Below are positions 34,387-42,564 of a stretch of DNA of 64,000 bases, piece after piece. Each line of letters opens with the position of its first letter. Within the stretch, counting starts at the first letter, position 1. The DNA is taken from NCBI GenBank assembly GCA_050950345.1, contig JBMNHK010000007.1, forward strand, positions 434,001 to 498,000, given 5' to 3'. Source of the DNA: Pelotomaculum_C sp050950345. Its GTDB lineage: Bacteria > Bacillota > Desulfotomaculia > Desulfotomaculales > Pelotomaculaceae. The position numbers and the translations under genes are program-made. The notes beneath the pieces are model-generated. The model saw only the letters and a list, made by a program, of their open reading frames with translations. It was not told where the DNA came from and did no database searches.

Positions 34387-34785
34387 ATGGTTATGACCGA
34401 CCCCATTGCAGATTTCTTAACCCGTATCCGCAACGCTAATACGGTTTATCACGATAAAGTTGAGGCACCTGCTTCCAAGTCTAAAAGGGCCATCGCCAAT
34501 ATACTTAAAGAAGAGGGTTTTGTACGCGACTGCGAGTTTATCGACGATGACAAACAGGGCATCATCCGGGTGTACATGAAGTATGGCGCCAACAGAGAAC
34601 GGGTCATTACGGGACTGAAGAGAATTTCCAAACCGGGCCTCAGGGTTTATGCCAGGAAGGACCAGGTGCCCAAAGTATTAGGGGGCTTGGGGATCGCCAT
34701 TATCTCGACTTCCCAGGGGATTATGTCCGACAAAGAGGCCCGCAAAAAGGGTCTGGGCGGCGAGGTACTTTGTTACGTATGGTAG
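34387..34785 (+). CDS. rpsH: Small ribosomal subunit protein uS8
   Basis: A 132-residue protein with TDPIADFLTRIRNAN, and the C-terminal rRNA-binding STSQGIMSDKEARKKGLGGEVLCYVW (part: STSQGIMSDKEARK). In E. coli S8 represses the spc operon. AGGAGG precedes the ATG; an in-frame ATG at 34393 is also possible. Confidence 0.97.
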   Translation: MVMTDPIADFLTRIRNANTVYHDKVEAPASKSKRAIANILKEEGFVRDCEFIDDDKQGIIRVYMKYGANRERVITGLKRISKPGLRVYARKDQVPKVLGGLGIAIISTSQGIMSDKEARKKGLGGEVLCYVW

Positions 34786-34808
34786 TCTTTTTGCAGGAGG
34801 TGATTTAG

Positions 34809-35351
34809 ATGTCCAGGATTGGAAAGCAGCCTATTCCGGTGCCCGCCGGTGTGGAAGTGAAAATCGACGGCAATCTTGTTCAAGTCAAGGGGCCGAAAGG
34901 GCAGCTGGAAAAGCAGATGCACCAGGACATGATTATTAAATATGAGGACGGCCAGCTATTGGTCCAGCGGCCCTCCGACAACAAATTGCATAGAAGCCTG
35001 CACGGGCTGACCAGGACACTTTTGAACAACATGGTAGTGGGTGTGACCACCGGTTTTAATAAAAACCTGGAATTGGTCGGTGTTGGTTACCGTGCCTCCA
35101 AGCAGGGCAATAAGCTTGTTCTGGCCGTAGGTTACTCTCACACGGTGGAAATAGAACCGGAACCCGGTGTTGAAATCGAAGTCCCGGCTCCTAACAAAAT
35201 CAGTGTTAAAGGCCTTGACAAGGAAAGGGTAGGAGCTCTGGCGGCGGTTATCCGCGCGGTTCGTAAGACTGAGCCTTACAAAGGCAAAGGGATCCGGTAT
35301 GAAGGTGAAGTAATCCGGCGTAAGGCTGGTAAGGCCGGCGCCAAAGGCTAG
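34809..35351 (+). CDS. rplF: Large ribosomal subunit protein uL6
   Basis: A 180-residue, two-repeat protein. SRIGKQPIPVPAGVEVKIDG starts it, the middle has GVGYRASKQGNKLVLAVGYSH, and the C-terminus has KGKGIRYEGEVIRRKAGKAG. It lies near the sarcin-ricin loop. AGGAGGTGATTT precedes ATG. Confidence 0.97.
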   Translation: MSRIGKQPIPVPAGVEVKIDGNLVQVKGPKGQLEKQMHQDMIIKYEDGQLLVQRPSDNKLHRSLHGLTRTLLNNMVVGVTTGFNKNLELVGVGYRASKQGNKLVLAVGYSHTVEIEPEPGVEIEVPAPNKISVKGLDKERVGALAAVIRAVRKTEPYKGKGIRYEGEVIRRKAGKAGAKG

Positions 35352-35376
35352 AAAGTAAGGGAGGAGTGACCGAAAA

Positions 35377-35745
35377 GTGCTGAAAAAACCTGACCGTAAA
35401 GCCTTACGGGATATCAGGCGCCAGCGGGTGCGGAAGAAAATATCCGGCACCGGTGAGCGTCCCAGGCTGAATGTCTTCCGCAGCCTGAACAATATTTATG
35501 CCCAAATCATCGACGATGAGAAAGGCGTCACCCTGGCCTCGGCCTCGACCCTGGCCCCTGAGCTGAAAGGCAAGCTGGATTCCTGCAGCAACACTGCGGC
35601 AGCAGCTGCAGTCGGAGAATTGATTGCCAAAAAAGCAATTGACGCCGGGATCAAAAACGTCGTTTTCGACCGTGCCGGCTACATCTATCACGGGCGGATC
35701 AAAGCCCTGGCCGAAGCAGCGAGGTCCGGCGGCCTTGAGTTTTAG
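35377..35745 (+). CDS. rplR: Large ribosomal subunit protein uL18
   Basis: A 122-residue 5S rRNA-binding protein. RRQRVRKKISGTGERPRLNV, FRSLNNIYAQIIDD and FDRAGYIYHGRIKALAEAAR are family hallmarks. GTG start after GGGAGGAG. Confidence 0.97.
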   Translation: MLKKPDRKALRDIRRQRVRKKISGTGERPRLNVFRSLNNIYAQIIDDEKGVTLASASTLAPELKGKLDSCSNTAAAAAVGELIAKKAIDAGIKNVVFDRAGYIYHGRIKALAEAARSGGLEF

Positions 35746-35768
35746 ACCAACAGGGAGGAGGGAAACGG

Positions 35769-36269
35769 ATGACAACAAGTGATGCCAATAAAATGGAATT
35801 GACGGAAACAGTAGTGTTTATCAACCGTGTCGCCAAGGTTGTTAAAGGTGGCCGGAGGTTCAGCTTTTCCGCATTGATGGTTGTGGGGGACGGCAACGGC
35901 AACGTGGGAGCAGGGCTGGGCAAAGCCAGTGAAGTCCCCGAGGCCATTCGTAAAGGCGTGGAAAACGCCAAAAAGTCCATGATCCATGTGCCCATATCCG
36001 GTACCACCATCCCCCATGAAGTAACCGGGGTATTCGGTGCCGGGAAGGTCCTCCTGAAGCCTGCAGCGCCTGGTACCGGCGTGATTGCCGGCGGACCGGT
36101 GCGGGCTATCCTGGAAGCTGCCGGGGTAAGGGATATCCTGACCAAGTCATTGGGTTCCAATAACGCCAACAATGTGGTCCATGCTACCATGGAGGGGCTG
36201 AAAAGTCTCAAGACGCCTGAGAAGGTAGCCAGCCTCAGGGGCAAATCTGTAGAAGAACTGCTGGGCTAG
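35769..36269 (+). CDS. rpsE: Small ribosomal subunit protein uS5
   Basis: A 166-residue protein with VFINRVAKVVKGGRRFSFSA, GDGNGNVGAGLGKASEVPEA and GGPVRAILEAAGVRDILTKS. Its loops help proofreading and mRNA unwinding. AGGGAGGAGGG precedes the ATG. Confidence 0.97.
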   Translation: MTTSDANKMELTETVVFINRVAKVVKGGRRFSFSALMVVGDGNGNVGAGLGKASEVPEAIRKGVENAKKSMIHVPISGTTIPHEVTGVFGAGKVLLKPAAPGTGVIAGGPVRAILEAAGVRDILTKSLGSNNANNVVHATMEGLKSLKTPEKVASLRGKSVEELLG

Positions 36270-36286
36270 GATTAGGAGGGAATAGC

Positions 36287-36466
36287 GTGGCCAATCTGAA
36301 AATCACCCTTGTTCGGAGCCTGATCGGACGCCCGGAAGACCAGAGGGTCACCGTGCGCACCATGGGCCTGACCAAGTTGAACCACTCTGTAATCAAAGAA
36401 GATACCCCGCAGCTACGGGGGATGATCAATAAAGTATCCCATCTTGTGAAGGTGGAGGAAGCCTGA
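36287..36466 (+). CDS. rpmD: Large ribosomal subunit protein uL30
   Basis: A 59-residue protein of normal length. ANLKITLVRSLIGRPEDQ opens it, then TMGLTKLNHSVIKEDTPQLRGMIN (part: GLTKLNHSVIKEDTPQ). GTG start after TAGGAGGG. It lies between rpsE and rplO as usual. Confidence 0.96.
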   Translation: MANLKITLVRSLIGRPEDQRVTVRTMGLTKLNHSVIKEDTPQLRGMINKVSHLVKVEEA

Positions 36467-36479
36467 GGGGGTGGAACCA

Positions 36480-36920
36480 ATGAAATTGCATGAATTAAGA
36501 CCGGCGCCCGGCGCAAGGACTAAACCGACCCGTAAGGGCCAGGGGCCTGGTTCAGGCCTCGGCAAGACAGCCGGTCGCGGTCATAAAGGGCAAAAAGCCC
36601 GTTCCGGCGGTGGTGTGCGCCCCGGTTTTGAAGGCGGTCAGATGCCGCTGCAAAGGCGGATGCCCAAGCGCGGTTTCTACAACCCGTTCTCCAAAGAGAT
36701 TATCGCTATTAATGTAGAGCAATTGAACTGCTTTGAAGACGGTATGACCGTAACGCCCGAAACCTTGCTGGAATACCGGATTATCAAGAAAACCGGTGAC
36801 GGCGTCAAGATTTTAGGGCAGGGCAGCCTCGACAAGAAACTGACTGTCCAGGCCCAGGCCTTCAGCAAGTCGGCCGCAGAAAAAATTACGGCAGCCGGTG
36901 GCAAAGCAGAGGTGATTTAA
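36480..36920 (+). CDS. rplO: Large ribosomal subunit protein uL15
   Basis: A 146-residue protein. The N-terminus is the flexible glycine-rich RNA-binding arm (GSGLGKTAGRGHKGQKARSG), then RPGFEGGQMPLQRRMPKRGF. ATG 36480 follows GAGGGGGTGG. Its stop lies directly before the GTG of secY. Confidence 0.97.
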   Translation: MKLHELRPAPGARTKPTRKGQGPGSGLGKTAGRGHKGQKARSGGGVRPGFEGGQMPLQRRMPKRGFYNPFSKEIIAINVEQLNCFEDGMTVTPETLLEYRIIKKTGDGVKILGQGSLDKKLTVQAQAFSKSAAEKITAAGGKAEVI

Positions 36921-38180
36921 GTGCTGGAAAGCTTGAAGAATTCGCTCAAGGTTTCAGAGCTGAGAAAAAAGCTTTTGTTTACCCTGGCCATGATCTTTGT
37001 TTTCCGGCTGGGCGCCCATATCCCGGTGCCTGGAGTAAACACTGAAAAATTCGCCGAACTGGTAAGCAGCGGCCTTGTCTTTGGCTTCTTCGATGTCATT
37101 TCCGGCGGCGCCTTGAAGAATTTTGCCATCTTTGCCATGGGCATCACGCCATACATCAACGCATCCATCATCATGCAGCTCTTGACCGTGGTTATTCCAC
37201 ACCTGGAGCGTTTGAAAAAAGAAGGCGAGGAAGGCCGCAAAAAGATCACCCAGTATACACGCTACCTCACCGTAGTGCTGGCCTTTATCCAGGGAGTGGG
37301 TATGGTGGTAGGCGTTAAGGGTGCACTGTTGCACCCGGGTGTACTGCCGATTTTGTCCACCGCCCTGACCATCACGGCAGGCACCGTCTTCTTGATGTGG
37401 CTTGGTGAACAAATTACGGAAAAAGGTATCGGTAACGGGATTTCGTTGTTGATTTTCGCGGGGATCGTGTCCCGTGTGCCCCAGGGCTTTACCAGTGTGG
37501 TGCAGTATTTCCAGACCGGCACCATCAGCATCCTGAGCATCATATCCCTGGTGGTCATCGGCGCCCTGGTCATCGCAGCTGTAGTGGCGGTACAGGAAGG
37601 CCAGCGGCGCATTCCGGTGCAGTACGCCAAGCGTGTTGTGGGCAGGCGGGTTTACGGCGGGCAGAGCACTCATCTGCCGCTGAAGGTAAACCAGGCCGGC
37701 GTGATCCCGATCATTTTCGCTTCGTCCCTGTTAATGTTTCCCGAGTCCATCGCCCAGATGTTCTCTAACAGTGCCTTTGCGAACTATTATGTCCAGTGGT
37801 TTGGTTGGGGGAGCGCAGCCCATACCCTGATTTATGCGCTTTTGATTATCGGCTTTACGTATTTTTACACTTCCGTGATTATGAACCCCAACGATGTTGC
37901 CGACAACATCAAGAAATATGGCGGCTTCATTCCCGGGTTGCGGCCCGGCAGGCCAACAGCGGAATATATTGGTAGAATAATGAGTAAGATTACCCTGGTG
38001 GGCGCTATATTTTTAGCTCTCATCGCCATCCTGCCGAATTTCGTGCTGGTGGCCACCCAGATACCCAATATTTACTTTGGCGGTACCGCTCTTTTGATTG
38101 TAGTCGGGGTGGCGCTGGATACCATGAAACAAGTGGAATCCCACCTGCTGATGCGCAGTTACCAGGGCTTTATCAGGTAG
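36921..38180 (+). CDS. secY: Preprotein translocase subunit SecY
   Basis: A 419-residue integral membrane protein with about ten helices. FRLGAHIPVPGVNTEKF, SIIMQLLTVVIPHLERLKKEGEEGRKKI (part: IMQLLTVVIPHLE) and the cytosolic RIPVQYAKRVVGRR loop are family features. GTG start after AGAGGTG. It forms the Sec channel with SecE. The gene is followed after only 10 bases by map, without adk. Confidence 0.97.
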   Translation: MLESLKNSLKVSELRKKLLFTLAMIFVFRLGAHIPVPGVNTEKFAELVSSGLVFGFFDVISGGALKNFAIFAMGITPYINASIIMQLLTVVIPHLERLKKEGEEGRKKITQYTRYLTVVLAFIQGVGMVVGVKGALLHPGVLPILSTALTITAGTVFLMWLGEQITEKGIGNGISLLIFAGIVSRVPQGFTSVVQYFQTGTISILSIISLVVIGALVIAAVVAVQEGQRRIPVQYAKRVVGRRVYGGQSTHLPLKVNQAGVIPIIFASSLLMFPESIAQMFSNSAFANYYVQWFGWGSAAHTLIYALLIIGFTYFYTSVIMNPNDVADNIKKYGGFIPGLRPGRPTAEYIGRIMSKITLVGAIFLALIAILPNFVLVATQIPNIYFGGTALLIVVGVALDTMKQVESHLLMRSYQGFIR

Positions 38181-38190
38181 AGGTGAAAAA

Positions 38191-38937
38191 ATGATTACCT
38201 GCAAGTCTGAAAAAGAGTTGACTTATATGCGGGATGCCGGGCGGATTGTAGGCCGGACCCTGGAGGAAATGAAAAAGGCCGCCAAGGTAGGCGTCTCCAC
38301 CCGGGAGCTGGATCGGCTGGCGGAGGACTTTATCCTCAAGGCCGGCGGCACGCCTGCGTTTAAGGGGCTCTATGGATTTCCCTGCAGCATATGTGCTTCA
38401 ATCAATGAAGAGGTGGTACATGGTATCCCCAGTTTAAGAAAATTGGAAAATGGAGATATTATCAGTATTGATGTTGGGGCGGAAATAAATGGATATTTTG
38501 GCGATAGCGCGGTGACGCTGCCGGTGGGTGACGTCAGCCGCGAAGCCCTTGATTTGATCAAAGTTACCGAAGAGTGTCTTTACAGAGGTATTGAACAGGC
38601 CAGGGACGGCAACCGGTTATACGACATTTCCCATGCTGTACAGACCTGGGCCGAAGACCATGGTTATGGAGTGGTCAGGGATTATGTGGGTCATGGTATT
38701 GGTACTAAGATGCACGAGGATCCACAGGTACCGAACTTCGGCAGGCCCGGTCGTGGCCCCAGGCTGAAGGCGGGGATGACATTAGCTATTGAACCAATGA
38801 TTAACATGGGCACTCACGAGGTAAGGACTCTTTCCAACAATTGGACGGTGGTTACGCAAGACGGAAAGCTCTCTGCGCATTTCGAGCATACCGTGGCAAT
38901 TACCGATAATGAACCGGAAATTTTAACCAGGACATAG
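38191..38937 (+). CDS. map: Methionine aminopeptidase, type I
   Basis: A 248-residue protein. The metal ligands are all present: D94 (SIDVGAE), D105 (GYFGDSA), H168 (VGHGIG), E201 (AIEPMIN) and E232 (FEHTVAI). H77 matches the catalytic VVHG histidine. It removes the initiator methionine. AGAGGTGAAAAA precedes ATG 38191. The short distance from secY suggests that adk was lost from between them. Confidence 0.96.
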   Translation: MITCKSEKELTYMRDAGRIVGRTLEEMKKAAKVGVSTRELDRLAEDFILKAGGTPAFKGLYGFPCSICASINEEVVHGIPSLRKLENGDIISIDVGAEINGYFGDSAVTLPVGDVSREALDLIKVTEECLYRGIEQARDGNRLYDISHAVQTWAEDHGYGVVRDYVGHGIGTKMHEDPQVPNFGRPGRGPRLKAGMTLAIEPMINMGTHEVRTLSNNWTVVTQDGKLSAHFEHTVAITDNEPEILTRT

Positions 38938-39023
38938 GTGCGCTGCTTAGCGTGCGCGGATAGCTCAGCACGTAAAAACCCCGAAGAAGAGTTTAAGTTT
39001 TTAGTTCGGAGGTAAAGCGGTCC

Positions 39024-39302
39024 ATGTCGGATGATTTGGTGCAGATCGGGCGATTGGTCTTTTCAATGCAGGGCCGTGACAGCGGCAGGTATTACCTGAT
39101 TATCGGTACAACTGCGACAGGCAGGGTTCTACTGGCGGATGGAGAATTCCGTAAAGTTGAAAATCCGAAGATAAAGAACGTAAAACACCTGAAATTTTAT
39201 GATCTTATTGCCGGAAAAGTATTCAACAAAGCTATGAGCGGCAGAAGAATTACCAATGATGATGTTTGGAAGGAACTTAAGAGTCTCATTGAAAAAGTTT
39301 GA
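39024..39302 (+). CDS. KOW-domain RNA-binding protein (L14e/L6e/L27e-like)
   Basis: A 92-residue protein. LVQIGRLVFSMQGRDSGRYYLI is a KOW motif, and VENPKIKNVKHLKFY continues the typical bacterial L14e-like fold. Homologues in Clostridia lie exactly here, between map and infA. The role is not established; binding to rRNA or the ribosome is inferred. Confidence 0.82.
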   Translation: MSDDLVQIGRLVFSMQGRDSGRYYLIIGTTATGRVLLADGEFRKVENPKIKNVKHLKFYDLIAGKVFNKAMSGRRITNDDVWKELKSLIEKV

Positions 39303-39340
39303 GTGTCCATTTTAAGATAAGGAGGTCTGGCCAATAACTG

Positions 39341-39559
39341 ATGTCAAAGCAAGATGTAATTGAGGTCGAAGGAACCGTAATCGAGCCGTTGCCAAACGCC
39401 ATGTTTCGCGTAGAACTTGAGAACGGACATACGGTGCTGGCCCATGTTTCAGGCAAGATCAGAATGAATTTCATCCGCATCCTGGCCGGTGACCGGGTGA
39501 TGTTGGAGCTCTCTCCCTATGATTTGTCCCGGGGGCGGATCGTATACCGTTATAAATAA
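39341..39559 (+). CDS. infA: Translation initiation factor IF-1
   Basis: A 72-residue OB-fold protein. KQDVIEVEGTVIEPLPNAMF, then LENGHTVLAHVSGKIRMNFIRIL (part: VLAHVSGKIRMNFIRI) and the end DLSRGRIVYRYK are near-invariant. AAGGAGG precedes the ATG. Confidence 0.98.
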   Translation: MSKQDVIEVEGTVIEPLPNAMFRVELENGHTVLAHVSGKIRMNFIRILAGDRVMLELSPYDLSRGRIVYRYK

Positions 39560-39634
39560 GACCGGAAAAAAATATTTATTAAAATTCTGACGTCTGAAGT
39601 CTGACGACTGATGACCGAATTAGGAGGGTTAACG

Positions 39635-39748
39635 GTGAAGGTAAGACCGTCCGTTAAGCCCATCTGCGAAAAATGTAAAGTTATCCGCAGGAAGGGCAGA
39701 ATTATGGTTATCTGCGAGAACCCGAAGCATAAACAGGCACAAGGATAA
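39635..39748 (+). CDS. rpmJ: Large ribosomal subunit protein bL36
   Basis: A 37-residue protein, complete. KVRPSVKPICEKCKVIRRKG holds CxxC, and the second half VICENPKHKQAQG supplies the third Cys and the His of the zinc site. GTG start after TAGGAGGG. The position between infA and rpsM is standard. Confidence 0.97.
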   Translation: MKVRPSVKPICEKCKVIRRKGRIMVICENPKHKQAQG

Positions 39749-39770
39749 ACCAGGAGGTGTTTAATAATAT

Positions 39771-40142
39771 ATGGCACGTATTGCTGGCGTAGACTTACCA
39801 AGGGATAAGCGGATAGAAATCGCGCTTACCTATATTTACGGCATTGGTAAGCCTTCGTCTCAAAAGGTACTGGCTCAAACAGGTGTCAACCCCGACACCC
39901 GGGTCAGGGACTTGACTGAAGAAGAAGTAACCAGGCTGCGTGATATTATCGAGAAGGACCTCAAGGTTGAGGGAGATCTGCGTCGTGAAGTCGCTTTAAA
40001 CATCAAGCGCCTGATTGAGATCGGATGCTATCGTGGCCTGCGCCATCGCCGGGGCATGCCGGTGCGCGGCCAGCGGACTAAAACCAACGCCAGGACTCGT
40101 AAGGGTGTCCGTAGAACCGTTGGTGTCCGCAGAAAAAAATAA
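39771..40142 (+). CDS. rpsM: Small ribosomal subunit protein uS13
   Basis: A 123-residue protein with ARIAGVDLPRDKRIEIALTY, YGIGKPSSQKVL and the basic tail RGQRTKTNARTRKGVRRT. It bridges to the 50S. AGGAGGTG precedes the ATG. Confidence 0.98.
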   Translation: MARIAGVDLPRDKRIEIALTYIYGIGKPSSQKVLAQTGVNPDTRVRDLTEEEVTRLRDIIEKDLKVEGDLRREVALNIKRLIEIGCYRGLRHRRGMPVRGQRTKTNARTRKGVRRTVGVRRKK

Positions 40143-40160
40143 GTTAGGGGAGGTTTTGCT

Positions 40161-40550
40161 ATGGCGCGTCGCGCAGCCAGGACTAAAAGACGTGAACGCA
40201 AAAACATAGAGTCGGGCGTTGCCCACATTAAGTCCACTTTCAATAATACCGTCATCACCATTACCGATGTCAGGGGCAACACTATTTCCTGGGCCAGCGC
40301 CGGTGGGGTAGGCTTTAAAGGCTCCAGAAAAAGCACCCCCTATGCAGCCCAGATGGCGGCGGAAAAATCCGCCAAAGAGGCCATGGAGCATGGCCTGAAA
40401 GAAGTTGAAGTGATGGTCAAAGGCCCTGGCGCCGGCCGTGAAGCGGCTATCCGCTCACTGCAGGCTGCGGGTCTGGAAGTAAACATGATCAAAGATGTCA
40501 CCCCAATCCCACACAATGGATGCCGGCCACCTAAACGCCGGAGAGTTTAA
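40161..40550 (+). CDS. rpsK: Small ribosomal subunit protein uS11
   Basis: A 129-residue protein. SGVAHIKSTFNNTVITITD, GSRKSTPYAAQMAAE and the end DVTPIPHNGCRPPKRRRV are invariant features. GGGGAGG precedes the ATG. Confidence 0.98.
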   Translation: MARRAARTKRRERKNIESGVAHIKSTFNNTVITITDVRGNTISWASAGGVGFKGSRKSTPYAAQMAAEKSAKEAMEHGLKEVEVMVKGPGAGREAAIRSLQAAGLEVNMIKDVTPIPHNGCRPPKRRRV

Positions 40551-40565
40551 GGAGGTGCACTATAT

Positions 40566-41192
40566 TTGGCAAGGTATAAGGATCCAGTCTGCCGTATTTG
40601 CCGGCGGGAAGGTCTGAAACTCTATCTTAAAGGTGACAGGTGCTACACTCCAAGATGTTCTGTGGAGAAGCGGGCCTATGCGCCGGGCCAACATGGTCAG
40701 AGCCGTAAAAAGGTTTCCGAGTATGGACTGCAGCTGAGAGAGAAGCAAAAAGCACGCCGTATGTACGGTCTCCTGGAAGGCCAGTTCAGACGTTACTTTG
40801 ATAAGGCTGAGCGCCAGCCGGGTGTGACCGGTGAAAACCTTTTGAAGCTTTTGGAGCGGCGTTTGGATAATGTTGTTTATCGCCTGGGGTTGGGCTCGTC
40901 CCGCAACGAAGCCAGGCAGTTGGTGCGGCACGGACACTTTACTGTCAACGGCAGGAAGGTCAACATTCCCTCCTTCCTGGTCAAGGTTGGCGATGTAGTG
41001 GCCGTACGGGCCAAGAGCAAGGAATCACCAAGAATTAAAGAACTGATGGAAAGGGCTGCTGAACAGACTGTACCGGCATGGCTCGAATACGACGCCGAAC
41101 CGGCTATCGCCCGGGTAGTTTCCCTACCGGTCCGGGAACAAATTGATGCTCCCGTCCAAGAACACCTGATCGTGGAGCTGTACTCCAGGTAA
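40566..41192 (+). CDS. rpsD: Small ribosomal subunit protein uS4
   Basis: A 208-residue protein. The N-terminus has CRICRREGLKLYLKGDRCYTPRCSVEKR (part: CRICRREG and CYTPRC), a four-cysteine zinc form. The S4 domain is RLDNVVYRLGLGSSRNEARQ. TTG start after AAGGAGGTG. It begins 16S assembly and can repress the alpha operon. Confidence 0.97.
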   Translation: MARYKDPVCRICRREGLKLYLKGDRCYTPRCSVEKRAYAPGQHGQSRKKVSEYGLQLREKQKARRMYGLLEGQFRRYFDKAERQPGVTGENLLKLLERRLDNVVYRLGLGSSRNEARQLVRHGHFTVNGRKVNIPSFLVKVGDVVAVRAKSKESPRIKELMERAAEQTVPAWLEYDAEPAIARVVSLPVREQIDAPVQEHLIVELYSR

Positions 41193-41205
41193 GGAGGATC
41201 CGCTA

Positions 41206-42153
41206 ATGCTGGAAATAGAAAAGCCCAGAATTGAGATAGTTGAAATGAGTGACGACAAAACCTACGGCAAGTTTGTGGTAGAGCCGCTGGAAAGGGGTTA
41301 CGGCATCACTTTAGGCAATTCCTTGCGCCGTATCCTGCTTTCCTCACTGCCTGGAGCCGCGGTAACCTCGGTAAAAATAGAAGGGGTGCTGCACGAATTT
41401 TCGACTGTGCCCGGAGTTGTGGAAGACGTCACTGATATCATCCTTAACCTGAAGAGCCTGCGATTCAAGCTCCACGGTGAAGATGAGAAAATCTTGCGTG
41501 TAGAGGCCAGTGGCGAGAGTGAGGTCAAGGCCGGCTCCATTATTCATGACGCCGACGTGGAGATCTTAAATCCTGATCTCACTATCGCTACTTTAGCCGA
41601 AAACGGAAGGCTTTTCATGGAGATGACGGTTGCCAGGGGCAGGGGGTATGTTTCAGCTGAGCGCAACAAGAAGGGCGACCATATCATCGGGGTTATCCCT
41701 GTTGATTCCACTTTCAGCCCCGTGCAAAAGGCTAACTACACTGTGGAGAATACCAGGGTCGGCCAGATTACCGACTACGATAAACTGACGTTGGAGGTCT
41801 GGACAGACGGCAGCATTCGACCTGATGAGGCTACAAGCCTGTCGGCCAAGATCCTTAATGATCACTTGCGTCTCTTTATCGGTCTCACCGAGAGCGTGAA
41901 CGATGTGGAGATCATGGTGGAGAAGGAAGAAGAGCAGAAAGACAAGATCATGGAGATGACCATCGAAGAGCTGGATCTCTCGGTCAGGTCCTACAACTGC
42001 TTGAAACGGGCTGGTATCAATACGGTTGAAGAACTGATCCAGCGCAACGAAGAAGACATGATGAAAGTTAGAAACCTGGGCAAAAAGTCGCTGGAAGAAG
42101 TGGTCAATAAACTGAGTGAACTCGGTCTTTCTCTCAGAAAGGACGAGGAGTAA
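41206..42153 (+). CDS. rpoA: RNA polymerase alpha subunit
   Basis: A 315-residue protein. The N-terminal dimerisation domain has FVVEPLERGYGITLGNSLRR, and the C-terminal domain has LDLSVRSYNCLKRAGINTVE and MKVRNLGKKSLEEV for UP-element and activator contact. AGGAGG precedes the ATG. Confidence 0.98.
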   Translation: MLEIEKPRIEIVEMSDDKTYGKFVVEPLERGYGITLGNSLRRILLSSLPGAAVTSVKIEGVLHEFSTVPGVVEDVTDIILNLKSLRFKLHGEDEKILRVEASGESEVKAGSIIHDADVEILNPDLTIATLAENGRLFMEMTVARGRGYVSAERNKKGDHIIGVIPVDSTFSPVQKANYTVENTRVGQITDYDKLTLEVWTDGSIRPDEATSLSAKILNDHLRLFIGLTESVNDVEIMVEKEEEQKDKIMEMTIEELDLSVRSYNCLKRAGINTVEELIQRNEEDMMKVRNLGKKSLEEVVNKLSELGLSLRKDEE

Positions 42154-42167
42154 GGAGGGACAACAAC

Positions 42168-42506
42168 GTGAGCTACAGGAAACTTGGTCTCAACACCGGC
42201 CACCGCAAAGCCATGCTGCGCAACCTGGTCACATCGCTGTTCCGTGAAGAGCGGATCAAAACCACGGAACCCAGGGCCAAGGAGGTAAGAAGCATTGCCG
42301 AGAAATTGGTCACCAGAGCCAAGCAAGGCGATCTTGCGGCCAGGCGCCAGGTGCTTGCCTACTTATATGAAGAAGCAGTGGTTAGAAAACTCTTCGACAC
42401 CATTGCTCCCAAATACGCCGAACGTTCGGGGGGTTACACCCGCATAATCAAAGCCGGCCAGCGGCGCGGCGACGCCGCTGAAATGGTTATCCTGGAACTG
42501 ATCTAA
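42168..42506 (+). CDS. rplQ: Large ribosomal subunit protein bL17
   Basis: A 112-residue protein. YRKLGLNTGHRKAMLRNLVT, TTEPRAKEVRSIAEKLVT and GGYTRIIKAGQRRGDAAEM are typical. GTG start after AAGGAGGG. It ends the alpha operon. Confidence 0.97.
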   Translation: MSYRKLGLNTGHRKAMLRNLVTSLFREERIKTTEPRAKEVRSIAEKLVTRAKQGDLAARRQVLAYLYEEAVVRKLFDTIAPKYAERSGGYTRIIKAGQRRGDAAEMVILELI

Positions 42507-42564
42507 GCAATCAGCACTCAAAAGAATGTGGGTGGGACTTCAGTCGCACTCTTTACCTGTGGGG

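Noticed and set aside
38954..38975. tRNA-like 5' end (GCGCGGATAGCTCAGC) between map and the KOW gene
   Set aside because: Only the first 20 or so bases look like a tRNA; there is no anticodon arm, T arm or acceptor partner.
39588..39612. Repeated CTGACG/GTCTGA motif before rpmJ, similar to a motif at 34137-34160
   Set aside because: The repeats are too short and irregular to tell from chance, and no clear hairpin with spacing suited to regulation is visible.
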